36,993 bases of DNA from Clostridiales bacterium (GCA_003525905.1 DQIA01000076.1:1-36993); one strand, 5' to 3'. Shown: positions 17,184 through 26,563, counted from the first letter of the stretch. Notes: generated by a model from the sequence alone, not told the origin. Numbers and translations are program-made.

Positions 17184-17870
17184 ATGAAAAAGGTACTGAT
17201 TCTGGAGGACGAGGTCAGCATCCGCAGCTTCGTCGTCATCAATCTCAAGCGGGCGGGCTATGAGGCCATCGAGGCCGGGACCGGCCGCGAGGCGCTTGAG
17301 CGCCTGAAGGAAAACCCGGACACCGGCGTGGCCATTCTGGACATCATGCTGCCGGATATCGACGGCTTCGAGGTCTGCCGCAGCATCCGTGCGACGAACA
17401 AGGCCATCGGCATCATCATGCTCACGGCGCGCACGCAGGAGATGGACAAGGTCACGGGCCTTATGACCGGCGCGGACGACTATGTCACCAAGCCCTTCTC
17501 CCCCGCCGAGCTGACGGCGCGCATCGACGCGCTCTACCGCCGCATCGGCGGCGCGGCCGAGGCCGATCCCGAAGTCATCGTCCACGAGCCGTTCACGCTC
17601 AACCTGCGCAACCGCACGCTCGAAAAGAGCGGCCGCCGCATCAAGCTCACGCAGGTGGAGTTCGCCATTCTGCAGCTGTTCATGCAGAACCCCGGCCGCG
17701 CCCTGTCGCGGGAAGACATTCTCACCTCGGTCTGGGGCCGCGATTACGACGGCGAGCTCAAGATCGTGGATGTGAACATCCGCCGCCTGCGCATCAAGAT
17801 CGAGGATAACACCGCAAACCCGACCTACATCACCACGGTCTGGGGCTACGGCTATAAATGGGGCCTGTAA
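17184..17870 (+). CDS. OmpR/PhoB-family response regulator
   Basis: A 228-residue transcription regulator. The N-terminal receiver domain has the acidic pair ED near the start, phospho-acceptor D53 in ILDIMLP, and K103 in KPFSP. The C-terminal winged helix includes LTQVEFAILQLF and GYGYKW. AAGGAGAG precedes the start. The cognate kinase follows after 17 bp, so the pair forms a two-component system; its targets cannot be read. Confidence 0.93.
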   Translation: MKKVLILEDEVSIRSFVVINLKRAGYEAIEAGTGREALERLKENPDTGVAILDIMLPDIDGFEVCRSIRATNKAIGIIMLTARTQEMDKVTGLMTGADDYVTKPFSPAELTARIDALYRRIGGAAEADPEVIVHEPFTLNLRNRTLEKSGRRIKLTQVEFAILQLFMQNPGRALSREDILTSVWGRDYDGELKIVDVNIRRLRIKIEDNTANPTYITTVWGYGYKWGL

Positions 17871-17887
17871 GCCCGGGAGGAACCGCC

Positions 17888-19318
17888 ATGAAACGAAACA
17901 GCGGCCTGCAGAAGCGCTGGCTGCGCAATACGCTGAGCATTCTGTTTGCCATCGTGCTTCTCTGCGTGATCGCGCTTTCGATCATGGTCGCAGCCTATTA
18001 CTACTCCAGCATGGAGGCCGGGATGGAGGCCAAAGCGCGCACGAGCACGAGCTTTTTCGACAACTACGTCCGCCAGAGCTACAACGAATATTACCAGTCC
18101 TGTGCAAAATTCGCCCAGAGCTTTGACTCGAAGGACCAGATGGAGCTGCAGTTCGTCAACACGAACAACCGCATCGTCGCCTCGTCCTACGGCGTGTACT
18201 CCGGTATGGCCGGTGTGACGTCCGACATCCGCGAGGCCATCGAGACGAAGGCCATCGCGTCCCACACCGGAACAAATCCCGCGACCGGTGAGCGCATCAT
18301 GGCAGTCTCCAGCCCGCTCATCTATACGAACGGCGAGGTCATCGGCGTGCTGCGCTATGTCACGAGCCTGCGCCGCGCCGACCGGCAGATCATGCTCTTC
18401 AGCCTGTGCGCCGCGCTTGTCGGCCTGATCGTGCTGCTCATCGTCTATGTCAGCGGCCGCTACTTTGTCAAATCCATTCTTGTCCCGGTGCAGGAGCTGA
18501 CCGCCACGGCCAAGCGCATCTCCGCTGGCAGCTATGGCGTGCAGATCCCGCGGAAGTCCGATGATGAGATCGGCGAGCTGACGGACACCATCAACGAAAT
18601 GTCTGAAAAGATCAGCCGCGCAGAGAAAATGCAGTCCGAGTTCGTCTCGTCCGTCTCGCATGAGCTGCGCACCCCGCTCACGGCCATCAGCGGCTGGAGC
18701 GAAACGCTGCTGTCCGCCGGAACGGGAGTTGACAGCGCTGAGGCCCGCCGCGGCCTGAGCATCATCCAGCGCGAGGCCGCCCGCCTGACGGACATGGTCG
18801 AGGAGCTGCTGGAGTTCACCCGCCTTCAGGACGGCCGCTTTACCCTGAACGTCGTGCCGTGCGACCTGCGCACGGAGTTCGAGGACACCGTGTTCATGTA
18901 CGGCTCCCGCCTGCGGCAGGAGGGCATCGTGCTGGACTATCTGGAAAATGACGACGATATCCCCGAAATCCCCTGTGACCCGGCGCGCATGAAGCAGGTC
19001 TTCCTGAATATTCTGGACAATGCCGCCAAGCACGGCGGAGAGGGTGGCAGGATCACGGCCGAGATCTGCCGGGAGAACGCGGATGGGCAGGACTCCGTTG
19101 TCATCCGCATCCGCGACTTCGGCCCCGGCATTCCCGAAGAGGAGCTGCCGCTTGTGAAAAAGAAATTCTACAAGGGCGCCTCCAAGGCGCGCGGCAGCGG
19201 CATCGGCCTTGCGGTCTGCGAAGAGATCGTTACGATGCACAACGGCGTGCTCGACATCGCCAATGCCGAGGGCGGCGGCGCGGTCGTCACCATCCGGCTC
19301 CCCATTGCAGAGCAATAG
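17888..19318 (+). CDS. sensor histidine kinase
   Basis: A 476-residue membrane kinase. TM1 is at about 16-37, an extracytoplasmic sensor region at 38-167 and TM2 at about 168-189. HAMP follows at about 190-242 and HisKA has H258 in SVSHELRTPLTAIS. The HATPase domain has the N box LDNAAKHGGEGG, G1 RDFGPGIPEE and G2 GSGIGLAVCEE. The start at 17888 has GGGAGG eight bases upstream. It would phosphorylate the preceding regulator; the signal is unknown. Confidence 0.93.
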   Translation: MKRNSGLQKRWLRNTLSILFAIVLLCVIALSIMVAAYYYSSMEAGMEAKARTSTSFFDNYVRQSYNEYYQSCAKFAQSFDSKDQMELQFVNTNNRIVASSYGVYSGMAGVTSDIREAIETKAIASHTGTNPATGERIMAVSSPLIYTNGEVIGVLRYVTSLRRADRQIMLFSLCAALVGLIVLLIVYVSGRYFVKSILVPVQELTATAKRISAGSYGVQIPRKSDDEIGELTDTINEMSEKISRAEKMQSEFVSSVSHELRTPLTAISGWSETLLSAGTGVDSAEARRGLSIIQREAARLTDMVEELLEFTRLQDGRFTLNVVPCDLRTEFEDTVFMYGSRLRQEGIVLDYLENDDDIPEIPCDPARMKQVFLNILDNAAKHGGEGGRITAEICRENADGQDSVVIRIRDFGPGIPEEELPLVKKKFYKGASKARGSGIGLAVCEEIVTMHNGVLDIANAEGGGAVVTIRLPIAEQ

Positions 19319-19329
19319 AAAGGAAACAC

Positions 19330-20337
19330 ATGGCAAAAAAGAACACACAGCAGCCGCAGGAACAATTCAAGACCATGATCGGCGGGCAGGCCCTCATCGA
19401 GGGCATTATGATGCTCGGCCCGGAGAAATCCGCCGTTGTCGTCCGCACGAAGGACGGCCTGCAGCGCAAGGTCGAGCCGCGGAAGCTCTCGCAGAAGTGG
19501 TCGCCGAAGAAGCTGCCGTTCATCCGCGGCATCTTCAATTTCTGCACATCCATGAAGACCGGCGTTTCCGCCCTCATGTATTCCGCGGATTTCTTTGCGG
19601 AGGAGGACGAGGACGAAAAAGGCAAGGAGCCCGGCCGTTTTGAGGCCTGGCTGGAAAAGCGCCTGTCCTCCGAGAAGGCGCAGAACGCGCTCATCACGTT
19701 CTCCGTCGTGCTCGGACTGGCGTTCTCCATCGCGCTGTTCTTCGTGCTGCCGTCGCTGCTCGGCTCGTTCCTGAACCGCTTTGTCACCACGAATGAGATC
19801 GTGCGCAACCTGCTCGAGGGCCTGCTGCGCATCGTGATCTTCCTTGCTTACATGTTCCTCGTGTCCCGCATGAAGGACATGCGCCGCGTCTTCTCCTATC
19901 ACGGCGCGGAGCATAAGACCATCCGCTGCTACGAGGCTAAGCTCCCCCTGACGGTCGAAAACGCGCGCAAAATGACCCGCCTGCACCCGCGCTGCGGTAC
20001 GAGCTTCCTGTTCGTCGTGATGATTGTCTCCATTCTGGTCTTTTCCCTTGCCACACCGCTGCTGCGGCCGATCACGGCGGGCATCACCTCGCACTGGCTC
20101 GAGGCCATCGTGCGCGTGGTGCTGAAGCTCCTGCTCCTGCCGATCGTCGTCGGCATCAGCTATGAATTCAACCGCCTCGTTGGCCGCCATGACAACTGGC
20201 TGACACGCGCGCTGTCCGCTCCCGGCATGTGGCTGCAGTACCTGACGACAAACGAGCCGGACGACTCCATGCTGGAGGTCGGCATCGAGGCGCTGACGCT
20301 CGTTCTGCCGGAAAAGGAGGGCGAGGACCGGTGGTAA
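19330..20337 (+). CDS. DUF1385 family membrane protein
   Basis: A 335-residue integral membrane protein of the DUF1385 family. The N-terminus contains MIGGQALIEGIMMLGP, followed by hydrophobic segments at about 125-150 and 160-180. The conserved SYHGAEHKTIRCYE and LHPRCGTSFLF are present, then further membrane segments. The function of the family is unsettled. In Clostridia it commonly sits next to prmC (and prfA), as here with prmC; prfA is not next. Its final codons overlap the prmC start. Confidence 0.88.
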   Translation: MAKKNTQQPQEQFKTMIGGQALIEGIMMLGPEKSAVVVRTKDGLQRKVEPRKLSQKWSPKKLPFIRGIFNFCTSMKTGVSALMYSADFFAEEDEDEKGKEPGRFEAWLEKRLSSEKAQNALITFSVVLGLAFSIALFFVLPSLLGSFLNRFVTTNEIVRNLLEGLLRIVIFLAYMFLVSRMKDMRRVFSYHGAEHKTIRCYEAKLPLTVENARKMTRLHPRCGTSFLFVVMIVSILVFSLATPLLRPITAGITSHWLEAIVRVVLKLLLLPIVVGISYEFNRLVGRHDNWLTRALSAPGMWLQYLTTNEPDDSMLEVGIEALTLVLPEKEGEDRW

Positions 20338-21200
20338 AGAAATACGCCGAGCTCTATCTCGACGCCCGCCGCGCCCTGCTGCCCACAGAGAGCCAGTTTG
20401 CCTCGAACGTCGCGCGGGAGCTCATCTGCGCGGCCTCCGGCAAAACGGCAGAGCAGCTGATCTCGGACCGCGACCTCTACGCCTCTGAGGAGATCTGTGA
20501 GCTGGCGCAGTCCTTTGTGCGCCGCCGCGTGGCAGGAGAGCCCATGCCCTACATCCTCGGTGAATGGGACTTCTACGGCATGACGCTCACCGTCACGCCC
20601 GACGTGCTCATTCCCCGCGACGACACCATGGCCGTAACGGAGCTTGCCATCAAAAAGGCGCTGTTTCTCGAGCAGAATCCGCGCATTCTGGATCTGTGCA
20701 CCGGCTCCGGCTGCATCGGCCTTGCCATCGCCCGCCGCGTGAAGGACGCGCGCGTGACGCTCGGAGACGTCTCCCCTGCCGCGCTGCGCGTGGCCCGGCA
20801 GAACGTCGGCAGCCAGCGCCTGTCCGGCCGTGTGAAGTGCCTGACGATCGACGTCCGGCAGCCCGCGGCCCCGTTTCTCGGCACCTTTGACCTGATTGTC
20901 TCGAATCCGCCCTATGTCACAACGGCGGAAATGGAGACGCTCGATCCGTCCGTCCGCGACTATGAGCCGCATCTGGCGCTCTGGGGCGGCGACGACGGGC
21001 TGGATTTTTACCGCGCCATCGTGCGCAACTTCACCCCCGCGCTCAACCCCGGCGGCTGGCTGTGCTTTGAATTCGGTATGGGCCAGGACGCCGCCGTGTG
21101 CGACCTGCTGCGCCGCGCAGGCTATGAGATCGCGGAGCTGAAAAAAGACACCGCAGACATCACCCGGGCCGTTCTCGCCCGGAAGAGAGAGGAAGGCTGA
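20331..21200 (+). CDS. prmC: release factor glutamine methyltransferase
   Basis: SAM-dependent enzyme of 289 residues that N5-methylates the Gln of the GGQ motif in peptide chain release factors. An N-terminal helical domain precedes the methyltransferase fold, with [12 protein letters not shown] (SAM motif I) at 121-132 and the catalytic NPPY at 192-195. The most plausible start is GTG at 20331, ten bases after AAGGAGG, overlapping the DUF1385 stop by 7 bases. The usual IPRPETE-like motif reads IPRDDTM here, a modest deviation. Confidence 0.92.
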   Translation: MVKKYAELYLDARRALLPTESQFASNVARELICAASGKTAEQLISDRDLYASEEICELAQSFVRRRVAGEPMPYILGEWDFYGMTLTVTPDVLIPRDDTMAVTELAIKKALFLEQNPRILDLCTGSGCIGLAIARRVKDARVTLGDVSPAALRVARQNVGSQRLSGRVKCLTIDVRQPAAPFLGTFDLIVSNPPYVTTAEMETLDPSVRDYEPHLALWGGDDGLDFYRAIVRNFTPALNPGGWLCFEFGMGQDAAVCDLLRRAGYEIAELKKDTADITRAVLARKREEG

Positions 21201-21202
21201 CC

Positions 21203-22303
21203 ATGGCACAGAAAAAGCCCGCCTACGAGGCCCCCGCGCCCGCAGACGACAAGAAAAAAGCGCTGGAGACCGCGCTGCACCAGATCGAGAAAAACTATGG
21301 CAAGGGCGCCGTCATGCGTCTGGGCGACCGTCCGGAGATGAACGTGGACGCCATCCCCACCGGCTCCCTTGCACTGGACGCCGCCCTCGGCATCGGCGGC
21401 CTGCCCCGCGGCCGTATCGTCGAGATCTACGGTCCGGAATCCTCCGGTAAGACGACGCTTGCCCTGCACGTTTTGGCGGAGGCACAGAAGCGCGGCGGCG
21501 AAGTCGCCTTTGTGGACGCCGAGCACGCGCTCGATCCCGTTTACGCGGCCGCCATCGGCGTAGACATTGACTCCATGCTCGTTTCCCAGCCGGACACCGG
21601 CGAACAGGCTCTCGATATCACGGATGCCCTCGTCCGCTCCGGCGCCATTGACGTCGTCGTTGTCGACTCCGTCGCCGCTCTGACGCCCCGCGCCGAGATC
21701 GAGGGCGAGATGGGTGAGGCCTTTGTCGGTCTGCAGGCCCGCCTGATGTCGCAGGCTCTGCGCAAGCTGGCTGGCACCGTCTCCAAGACAAACTGCATCG
21801 TCATCTTCATCAACCAGCTGCGTATGAAGATCGGCGTCATGTACGGAAACCCCGAGACCACGACCGGTGGCAACGCCCTGAAGTTCTACTCCTCCGTGCG
21901 TCTGGACGTCCGTAAGATCGAGGCCATCAAGAGCGGCACTGAGATCGTCGGCAACCGCACGCGCGTAAAGGTCATCAAGAACAAGTGCGCGCCCCCCTTC
22001 CGTGAGGCCGTGTTCGATATCATGTACGGCGAGGGCATCTCCCGCTTCGGCGAGCTGCTGGATATCGCCGTCACGCTGGAGCTTGTCAATAAGAGCGGCA
22101 GCTGGTTCTCCGTCGGCGACGAGCGCATCGGGCAGGGCCGCGACAATGCCAAGCAGTATATCGCCGATCACCCTGAGCTGGCCGCCGAGCTGGAGGCGCG
22201 CGTCCGTGCCCACCTGATGGAGGTCCAGAACAGCCGCATCAAGCAGCCCGCCGCCCCCGCCAAGCCCGTGGATGTTTCTGCGGACGACTTTGACGCTGAA
22301 TAA
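21203..22303 (+). CDS. recA: recombinase A
   Basis: DNA strand-exchange ATPase of 366 residues that also promotes LexA cleavage. Walker A is GPESSGKTT at 77-85, Walker [11 protein letters not shown], and the DNA-binding L2 loop region contains [14 protein letters not shown]. The C-terminus has an Ala/Pro-rich tail. It begins two bases after prmC ends, and its stop shares a base with the recX start. No LexA box was noticed upstream; the gene is embedded in an operon. Confidence 0.98.
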   Translation: MAQKKPAYEAPAPADDKKKALETALHQIEKNYGKGAVMRLGDRPEMNVDAIPTGSLALDAALGIGGLPRGRIVEIYGPESSGKTTLALHVLAEAQKRGGEVAFVDAEHALDPVYAAAIGVDIDSMLVSQPDTGEQALDITDALVRSGAIDVVVVDSVAALTPRAEIEGEMGEAFVGLQARLMSQALRKLAGTVSKTNCIVIFINQLRMKIGVMYGNPETTTGGNALKFYSSVRLDVRKIEAIKSGTEIVGNRTRVKVIKNKCAPPFREAVFDIMYGEGISRFGELLDIAVTLELVNKSGSWFSVGDERIGQGRDNAKQYIADHPELAAELEARVRAHLMEVQNSRIKQPAAPAKPVDVSADDFDAE

Positions 22304-22923
22304 TGCGTCTGCTTGCCATTGAACAGACGCGCTCGCCGCAGGGCAAACTGCGTCTGCGCTTTGACAGCGGCGAAGCCATGCTGGTGCTCCCCGCCGTGGT
22401 CGCGGACCTGAGCCTGCGCCCCGGCATGGACATCCCGGACGCCGCACGCGCCTCGCTCGAGGCCGCTGCCGGCTCCGCGTCCGCAAAGGAGCGCGCCGTT
22501 CGCATTCTGTCCGCCGCAACGGTCTCCCGCGCCGAGCTGGAGCACCGTCTGCGCCAGAAGGGCGAATCGCCCGAGAACGCCAGGCAGGCCGTCGAATGGC
22601 TCGCCGGGCTCTCCCTGCTCGATGACGAGGCCGCAGCCCGGCAGATCGTCCGCAGCGGCACGGCAAAGGGCTACGGCGCGGCACGCATCCGGCAGATGCT
22701 CTACGCCAAGCACATCCCGCGCGAGCTGTGGGACGAGGCTCTTGCCGAGCTCCCGGAGCAGGACGACGCGATCGACGCATTTTTACAGAAGCGGTTCCGC
22801 GGCAGGCAGCCCGACCGCACGGAGATCCGCCGCGCAGCAGACGCGCTGCTGCGCCGCGGCCATGCGTGGGGCGATATCCGCCGCGCGCTCGAACGTTACG
22901 ACCCGGATCTTCCGGAGGAATAA
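22303..22923 (+). CDS. recX: RecA regulator RecX
   Basis: A 206-residue all-helical RecX protein that limits RecA filament growth. The tandem three-helix repeats are visible in RAELEHRLRQKGES, GYGAARIRQML and IRRAADALLRRGHAW. Its start shares one base with the recA stop (TAATG), so translation is coupled. Confidence 0.92.
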   Translation: MRLLAIEQTRSPQGKLRLRFDSGEAMLVLPAVVADLSLRPGMDIPDAARASLEAAAGSASAKERAVRILSAATVSRAELEHRLRQKGESPENARQAVEWLAGLSLLDDEAAARQIVRSGTAKGYGAARIRQMLYAKHIPRELWDEALAELPEQDDAIDAFLQKRFRGRQPDRTEIRRAADALLRRGHAWGDIRRALERYDPDLPEE

Positions 22924-22942
22924 GGAAAGAGGTACAACCCCG

Positions 22943-24277
22943 ATGGGCAAACGAGTGGGAATGATCTCCCTTGGCTGTGCCAAAAATCAGGTCAACGCAG
23001 AACAGATGCTCTATCGCCTGCAGCAGGCAGGCTACACCCTGCAGGAGGATGTGGACGGCGCGGATCTCGTGATCGTCAACACCTGCGGCTTTATCGACTC
23101 GGCCAAGAGCGAGGCCATCGACAACATTCTCGCCATGGGCGCGCTGAAGCAGGAGGGCCGCATCGGCCGTCTGCTCGTAACAGGCTGCCTGTCACAGCGC
23201 TATCAGGATGAGATTCTGCAGGAGATGCCGGAGGTCGACGGCGTGCTCGGTACAGGCAGCTATGACGACATCGTCTCCGTGGCGGACCGCCTGCTGAACG
23301 GCGGCGAGACCGTCAGCGAGTTCGGCGACATCGACGCCCCGGCAGATGAGGCCGGGCGCGTGCTCACGACGCCGCAGCACTATGCCTACATCAAGATCGC
23401 CGAGGGCTGCAACAATTTCTGCGCCTTCTGCATCATCCCTCATCTGCGCGGGCGCTACCGCAGCCGCGCCGTGGAGGACATCCTGCAGGAGGCCCGCGGC
23501 CTTGCGGAGTCCGGCGTCAAGGAGCTGATCGTCGTCGCGCAGGACACGAGCCGCTACGGCACGGACCTGTACGGCGCGCCGCGCCTTCCCCTCCTGCTGC
23601 ACGAGCTGTGCCGCATTGAGGGCTTCCACTGGATCCGCGTGCACTACCTCTACCCCGATATGATCACGGACGAGCTGCTGGACACGTTCGCGTCCGAGCC
23701 GAAGCTCGTCAACTACATGGACATTCCTATCCAGCATGTGAACGACGCGATCCTGCGCCGCATGAACCGCCGCGGGACCCGCGCCGAGCTGGACGAGATG
23801 CTCCAGAAGCTGCGCAGCCGCCTGCCCGACGCCGTCATCCGCACGAGCCTCATCACGGGCCTGCCCGGCGAGGGCGAGGCCGAGTTCGAAGAGCTCTGTA
23901 CCTGGCTCCGTGAGAACAAGCTCGAGCGCGTCGGCGCGTTCGTGTTCTCCCCTGAGGACGGAACGCCTGCCGCCAAAATGGAACATGCGGACGAGGAGGT
24001 CGCGCAGCGCCGCGCCGAGATCATCGCCGAGCTGCAGTCGCGCATCATGGATGAGTACAACGCAGCCCGTGTCGGAACGGTCATGGAGGTGCTTTGCGAG
24101 GGCGAGGAGCCGGAGACCGGCCGCTGCTTCGGCCGGACCTATGCCGACTCGCCCGATATCGACGGTCGCGTACTGTTCTCTGCGGCGCGCAGTGTCGTTC
24201 CCGGTGAGTTTGTAATGGTCCGCATCACAGGCGCCGAGGACGGCGACCTGGTCGGTGAAATGGAGGAGAATGCATAA
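22943..24277 (+). CDS. rimO: ribosomal protein uS12 methylthiotransferase
   Basis: Radical-SAM enzyme of 444 residues that adds a methylthio group to an aspartate of ribosomal protein S12. The N-terminal MTTase domain has Cys12, Cys48 and Cys82 for the auxiliary cluster, and SLGCAKNQVNAE is a variant of the family's usual SLGCPKNLVDSE. The radical-SAM cluster cysteines are C156, C160 and C163 in CNNFCAFC. A TRAM domain forms the C-terminus. The start at 22943 follows GGAAAGAGG; the ORF extends back over recX in another frame. Confidence 0.94.
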   Translation: MGKRVGMISLGCAKNQVNAEQMLYRLQQAGYTLQEDVDGADLVIVNTCGFIDSAKSEAIDNILAMGALKQEGRIGRLLVTGCLSQRYQDEILQEMPEVDGVLGTGSYDDIVSVADRLLNGGETVSEFGDIDAPADEAGRVLTTPQHYAYIKIAEGCNNFCAFCIIPHLRGRYRSRAVEDILQEARGLAESGVKELIVVAQDTSRYGTDLYGAPRLPLLLHELCRIEGFHWIRVHYLYPDMITDELLDTFASEPKLVNYMDIPIQHVNDAILRRMNRRGTRAELDEMLQKLRSRLPDAVIRTSLITGLPGEGEAEFEELCTWLRENKLERVGAFVFSPEDGTPAAKMEHADEEVAQRRAEIIAELQSRIMDEYNAARVGTVMEVLCEGEEPETGRCFGRTYADSPDIDGRVLFSAARSVVPGEFVMVRITGAEDGDLVGEMEENA

Positions 24278-24822
24278 TGACGACTGCAACGAAGATCACG
24301 CTGTTTCGTGTCGTGATGATCCCGGTTTTTCTGGTCTGTATGTACCTCAGTGAGATCTGGAGCTGGATGCAGATCGTCTCCTGCGTCGTGTTTGCCGTGG
24401 CCAGTCTTTCCGATATTCTGGACGGTCAGATCGCGCGCCGCTGCAATCAGGTGACGGACCTCGGCAAATTCCTTGACCCGCTGGCCGATAAGGTGCTTGT
24501 CATCGCCGCTATGGCCATGTTCTGCGAATGGGGCATCTATCCTGCCTGGGCACTGATGATCGTTCTGGCGCGCGAATTTGCCGTGACAGGCCTGCGTCTC
24601 ATCGCCGCCGGAAAGGGCCGCGTCATTGCAGCCGGTTGGTCCGGTAAGGTCAAGACTGCTGTCACCATGACAGGCCTGAGCTTCATGCTCGTCTTCGGCC
24701 GCCGCTTTGTGTTCAGCGAGGTGCTCGACTGGGTCGTCGTGGCCGCTATCACCGTCACGACGCTCTATTCCGGCATCGAATACTTCGTCCGGAATCACGA
24801 CGTGTTCGAGAATACGAAATAA
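24277..24822 (+). CDS. pgsA: CDP-diacylglycerol-glycerol-3-phosphate phosphatidyltransferase
   Basis: A 181-residue integral membrane enzyme that makes phosphatidylglycerophosphate. The CDP-alcohol phosphotransferase motif DG-x2-AR-x8-G-x3-D-x3-D is present in DILDGQIARR and GKFLDPLADK. Several hydrophobic segments span the length. The start shares one base with the rimO stop. It is the last gene of the rightward run, followed by a terminator. Confidence 0.93.
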   Translation: MTTATKITLFRVVMIPVFLVCMYLSEIWSWMQIVSCVVFAVASLSDILDGQIARRCNQVTDLGKFLDPLADKVLVIAAMAMFCEWGIYPAWALMIVLAREFAVTGLRLIAAGKGRVIAAGWSGKVKTAVTMTGLSFMLVFGRRFVFSEVLDWVVVAAITVTTLYSGIEYFVRNHDVFENTK

Positions 24823-24835
24823 CCGTTTCCGACGG

Positions 24836-24877
24836 AAAAGCTCCCGGTGCAGTATCAAACCGCGCCGGGAGCTTTTT
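24836..24877 (+). terminator. pgsA operon terminator
   Basis: AAAAGCTCCCGG pairs with CCGGGAGCTTTT, followed by more T; it lies 13 bp after the pgsA stop. Confidence 0.85.
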
Positions 24878-24898
24878 ACATCATCCGCAGACAAGCAA

Positions 24899-24923
24899 AG
24901 CCCCGGTGCGATGCACCGGGGCT
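24899..24923 (-). terminator. BMC operon terminator after tpiA
   Basis: AGCCCCGGTGC and GCACCGGGGCT form an 11-bp perfect stem with a 3-nt loop, followed on the minus strand by TTGCTTG. The U-tract is imperfect. It lies about 20 bp past the tpiA stop and ends the leftward BMC operon. Confidence 0.7.
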
Positions 24924-24942
24924 CATGTTGTTCCGAATAGGA

Positions 24943-25692
24943 TCAGCCGTGATAGTTGATAACCTTCTCGAACTTCTCGGCAACAAGGCTTGCGCCGCCG
25001 ATCAGGCCGCCGTCGATCTCAGGCTGGCTCATCAGCTCGGTCGCGTTCTTGTCGTTCATGCTGCCGCCGTAAAGGATACGGACCTGGTCGGCAGCGTCGC
25101 CAAACAGCTCGCGGATCGCAGCACGGATGGCGGCGATGGTGCGGTTGGCGTCCGTCGCCGTGGCGGTCATGCCGGTGCCAATGGCCCAGATCGGCTCATA
25201 GGCGATGACGACATCCGTCACCTTTGCCGGGCTGACGCCGCACAGAGCGGCCTTCGTCTGCATGCAGACGACTTCGTTCGTGATATTGGTCTGCTTCTGC
25301 TGCAGGCTCTCACCGACGCAGACGATGGGCTTCAGGCCTTCGGCCAGAACCTTCAGGACCTTCTTGTTGACGGTCTCATCGGTCTCAGCGAAGTACTGAC
25401 GGCGCTCGGAATGGCCGAGGATGACATACTCGACGCCGAGCTCCTTCAGGCTGGCGATGTTGCACTCGCCGGTGAAAGCGCCCTTGTCCTCAAAATGGAC
25501 GTTCTGCGCACCGAGCTTGATGTCCGTGCCCTTCAGCTGCGTTGCGGCAGCGAACAGGCTGACGGTCATCGGGCAGACAACGACTTCCGCCTTCGTGCGG
25601 ACCTGGATCTTCTTCAGGTCTTCGACAAGGGCGACGGTCTCAGCGGGCGTCTTGTTCATTTTCCAGTTGCCCGCGATCATGGGTTTTCTCAT
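24943..25692 (-). CDS. tpiA: triosephosphate isomerase
   Basis: Interconverts glyceraldehyde 3-phosphate and DHAP. The 249-residue protein shows the N-terminal lysine in AGNWKMNKT, the catalytic histidine in ILGHSERR, the catalytic glutamate in AYEPIWAIGTG, and the phosphate-binding GGSM and GGAS. The start at 25692 follows AAAGGA; a TTG three codons earlier is less suitable. It lies 37 bp after deoC, with the operon terminator behind it. It is therefore probably expressed with the BMC genes and handles the triose phosphate made by DeoC. No encapsulation-like extension is present, so it likely acts in the cytosol. Confidence 0.95.
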   Translation of the reverse strand: MRKPMIAGNWKMNKTPAETVALVEDLKKIQVRTKAEVVVCPMTVSLFAAATQLKGTDIKLGAQNVHFEDKGAFTGECNIASLKELGVEYVILGHSERRQYFAETDETVNKKVLKVLAEGLKPIVCVGESLQQKQTNITNEVVCMQTKAALCGVSPAKVTDVVIAYEPIWAIGTGMTATATDANRTIAAIRAAIRELFGDAADQVRILYGGSMNDKNATELMSQPEIDGGLIGGASLVAEKFEKVINYHG

Positions 25693-25729
25693 GGGGGTCA
25701 AATCCTTTCTATGTTGCGCTTGGAATAAA

Positions 25730-26563
25730 TCAATACAGCTTCTTGCGGATTTCGACGTTGCCGGACGGGCACTGGTTCTTGCAGTTGCCGCAGTTGACGC
25801 ACTTATGCTCGTCTTCTTTCACGCCGCTGACGATCTTCATCGTGGAGCTGCAGCCCAGACGGTTTGCACCGGCCTTGAGCATGGCAATGGCATCGTCATA
25901 GGTACGAACGCCGCCGGAGGCCTTGACGCCCATCTCGGGGCCGACGGTCTCGCGCATCAGGCGGACATCCTCGACGGTAGCGCCGCCGGTGGAATAACCG
26001 GTGGAGGTCTTCACGAAGGCAGCGCCGGCGAGCTTCGCAACGGTGCAGGCCTTGACCTTCTCTTCGTCGGTCAGGAGGCAGGCTTCGATAATGACCTTGA
26101 CCTTGGCACGGCCCTTGACGGCGTTGACAACGCCCTCGATGTCGCGCTTGACAAGCAGCCAGTCGCCGGACTTGATGGCGCCGACATTGATGACCATGTC
26201 GATCTCACGAGCGCCCTTGGAGGCGGCGTCGGAGGCCTCGAAGGCCTTCGCCTCGGGGGTGCTGGTGCCGAACGGGAAAGCGATGACGCAGCACGGCGTC
26301 ACGCCGCTGCCCTCGAGCTGCTGGGCGACATACTGAATGTAGGAGGGGTTCACGCACACGCTGGCGCAGTGATACTTCTTGGCCTCGTCGCAGATCTTGC
26401 GGATCTCGTTGACGCTGGCTTCCGGCTTCAGGTAGGTATGGTCAATGTACTTGGCCATGTCTGCCGGGGTATAGCCGTCGCTCGCGGCGGGCGTCTGGGT
26501 CTGCGCGCCGTACTTGGAGCAGATCTCCTCCGTTACCTGTCTGATAATTTCATTGATATCCAT
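25730..26563 (-). CDS. deoC: deoxyribose-phosphate aldolase with Fe-S-like tail (DeoC1)
   Basis: Class I aldolase of 277 residues cleaving 2-deoxyribose 5-phosphate to acetaldehyde and glyceraldehyde 3-phosphate. The catalytic set is complete: D122 (EIDMVINVG), Schiff-base K185 (FVKTSTGYSTGGAT) and K214 (GVKASGG). Residues 1-19 (MDINEIIRQVTEEICSKYG) form a predicted amphipathic helix, followed by an Ala/Thr/Gln linker, the usual layout of a BMC encapsulation peptide. After the barrel, residues 255-266 carry CVNCGNCKNQCP, a C-x2-C-x2-C-x3-C-P motif typical of [4Fe-4S] ferredoxins and not part of ordinary DeoC. The start at 26563 has AAAGGAAA upstream. It is most likely the signature enzyme of the microcompartment; the role of the tail is unknown. 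Confidence 0.93.
   Translation of the reverse strand: MDINEIIRQVTEEICSKYGAQTQTPAASDGYTPADMAKYIDHTYLKPEASVNEIRKICDEAKKYHCASVCVNPSYIQYVAQQLEGSGVTPCCVIAFPFGTSTPEAKAFEASDAASKGAREIDMVINVGAIKSGDWLLVKRDIEGVVNAVKGRAKVKVIIEACLLTDEEKVKACTVAKLAGAAFVKTSTGYSTGGATVEDVRLMRETVGPEMGVKASGGVRTYDDAIAMLKAGANRLGCSSTMKIVSGVKEDEHKCVNCGNCKNQCPSGNVEIRKKLY

Noticed and set aside
25730..25801. The DeoC1 cysteine tail as a fusion caused by a sequencing frameshift into a neighbouring ferredoxin gene
   Set aside because: Only one short motif follows, the frame is continuous with good codon use, and no ferredoxin remnant is found in the other frames between deoC1 and tpiA.
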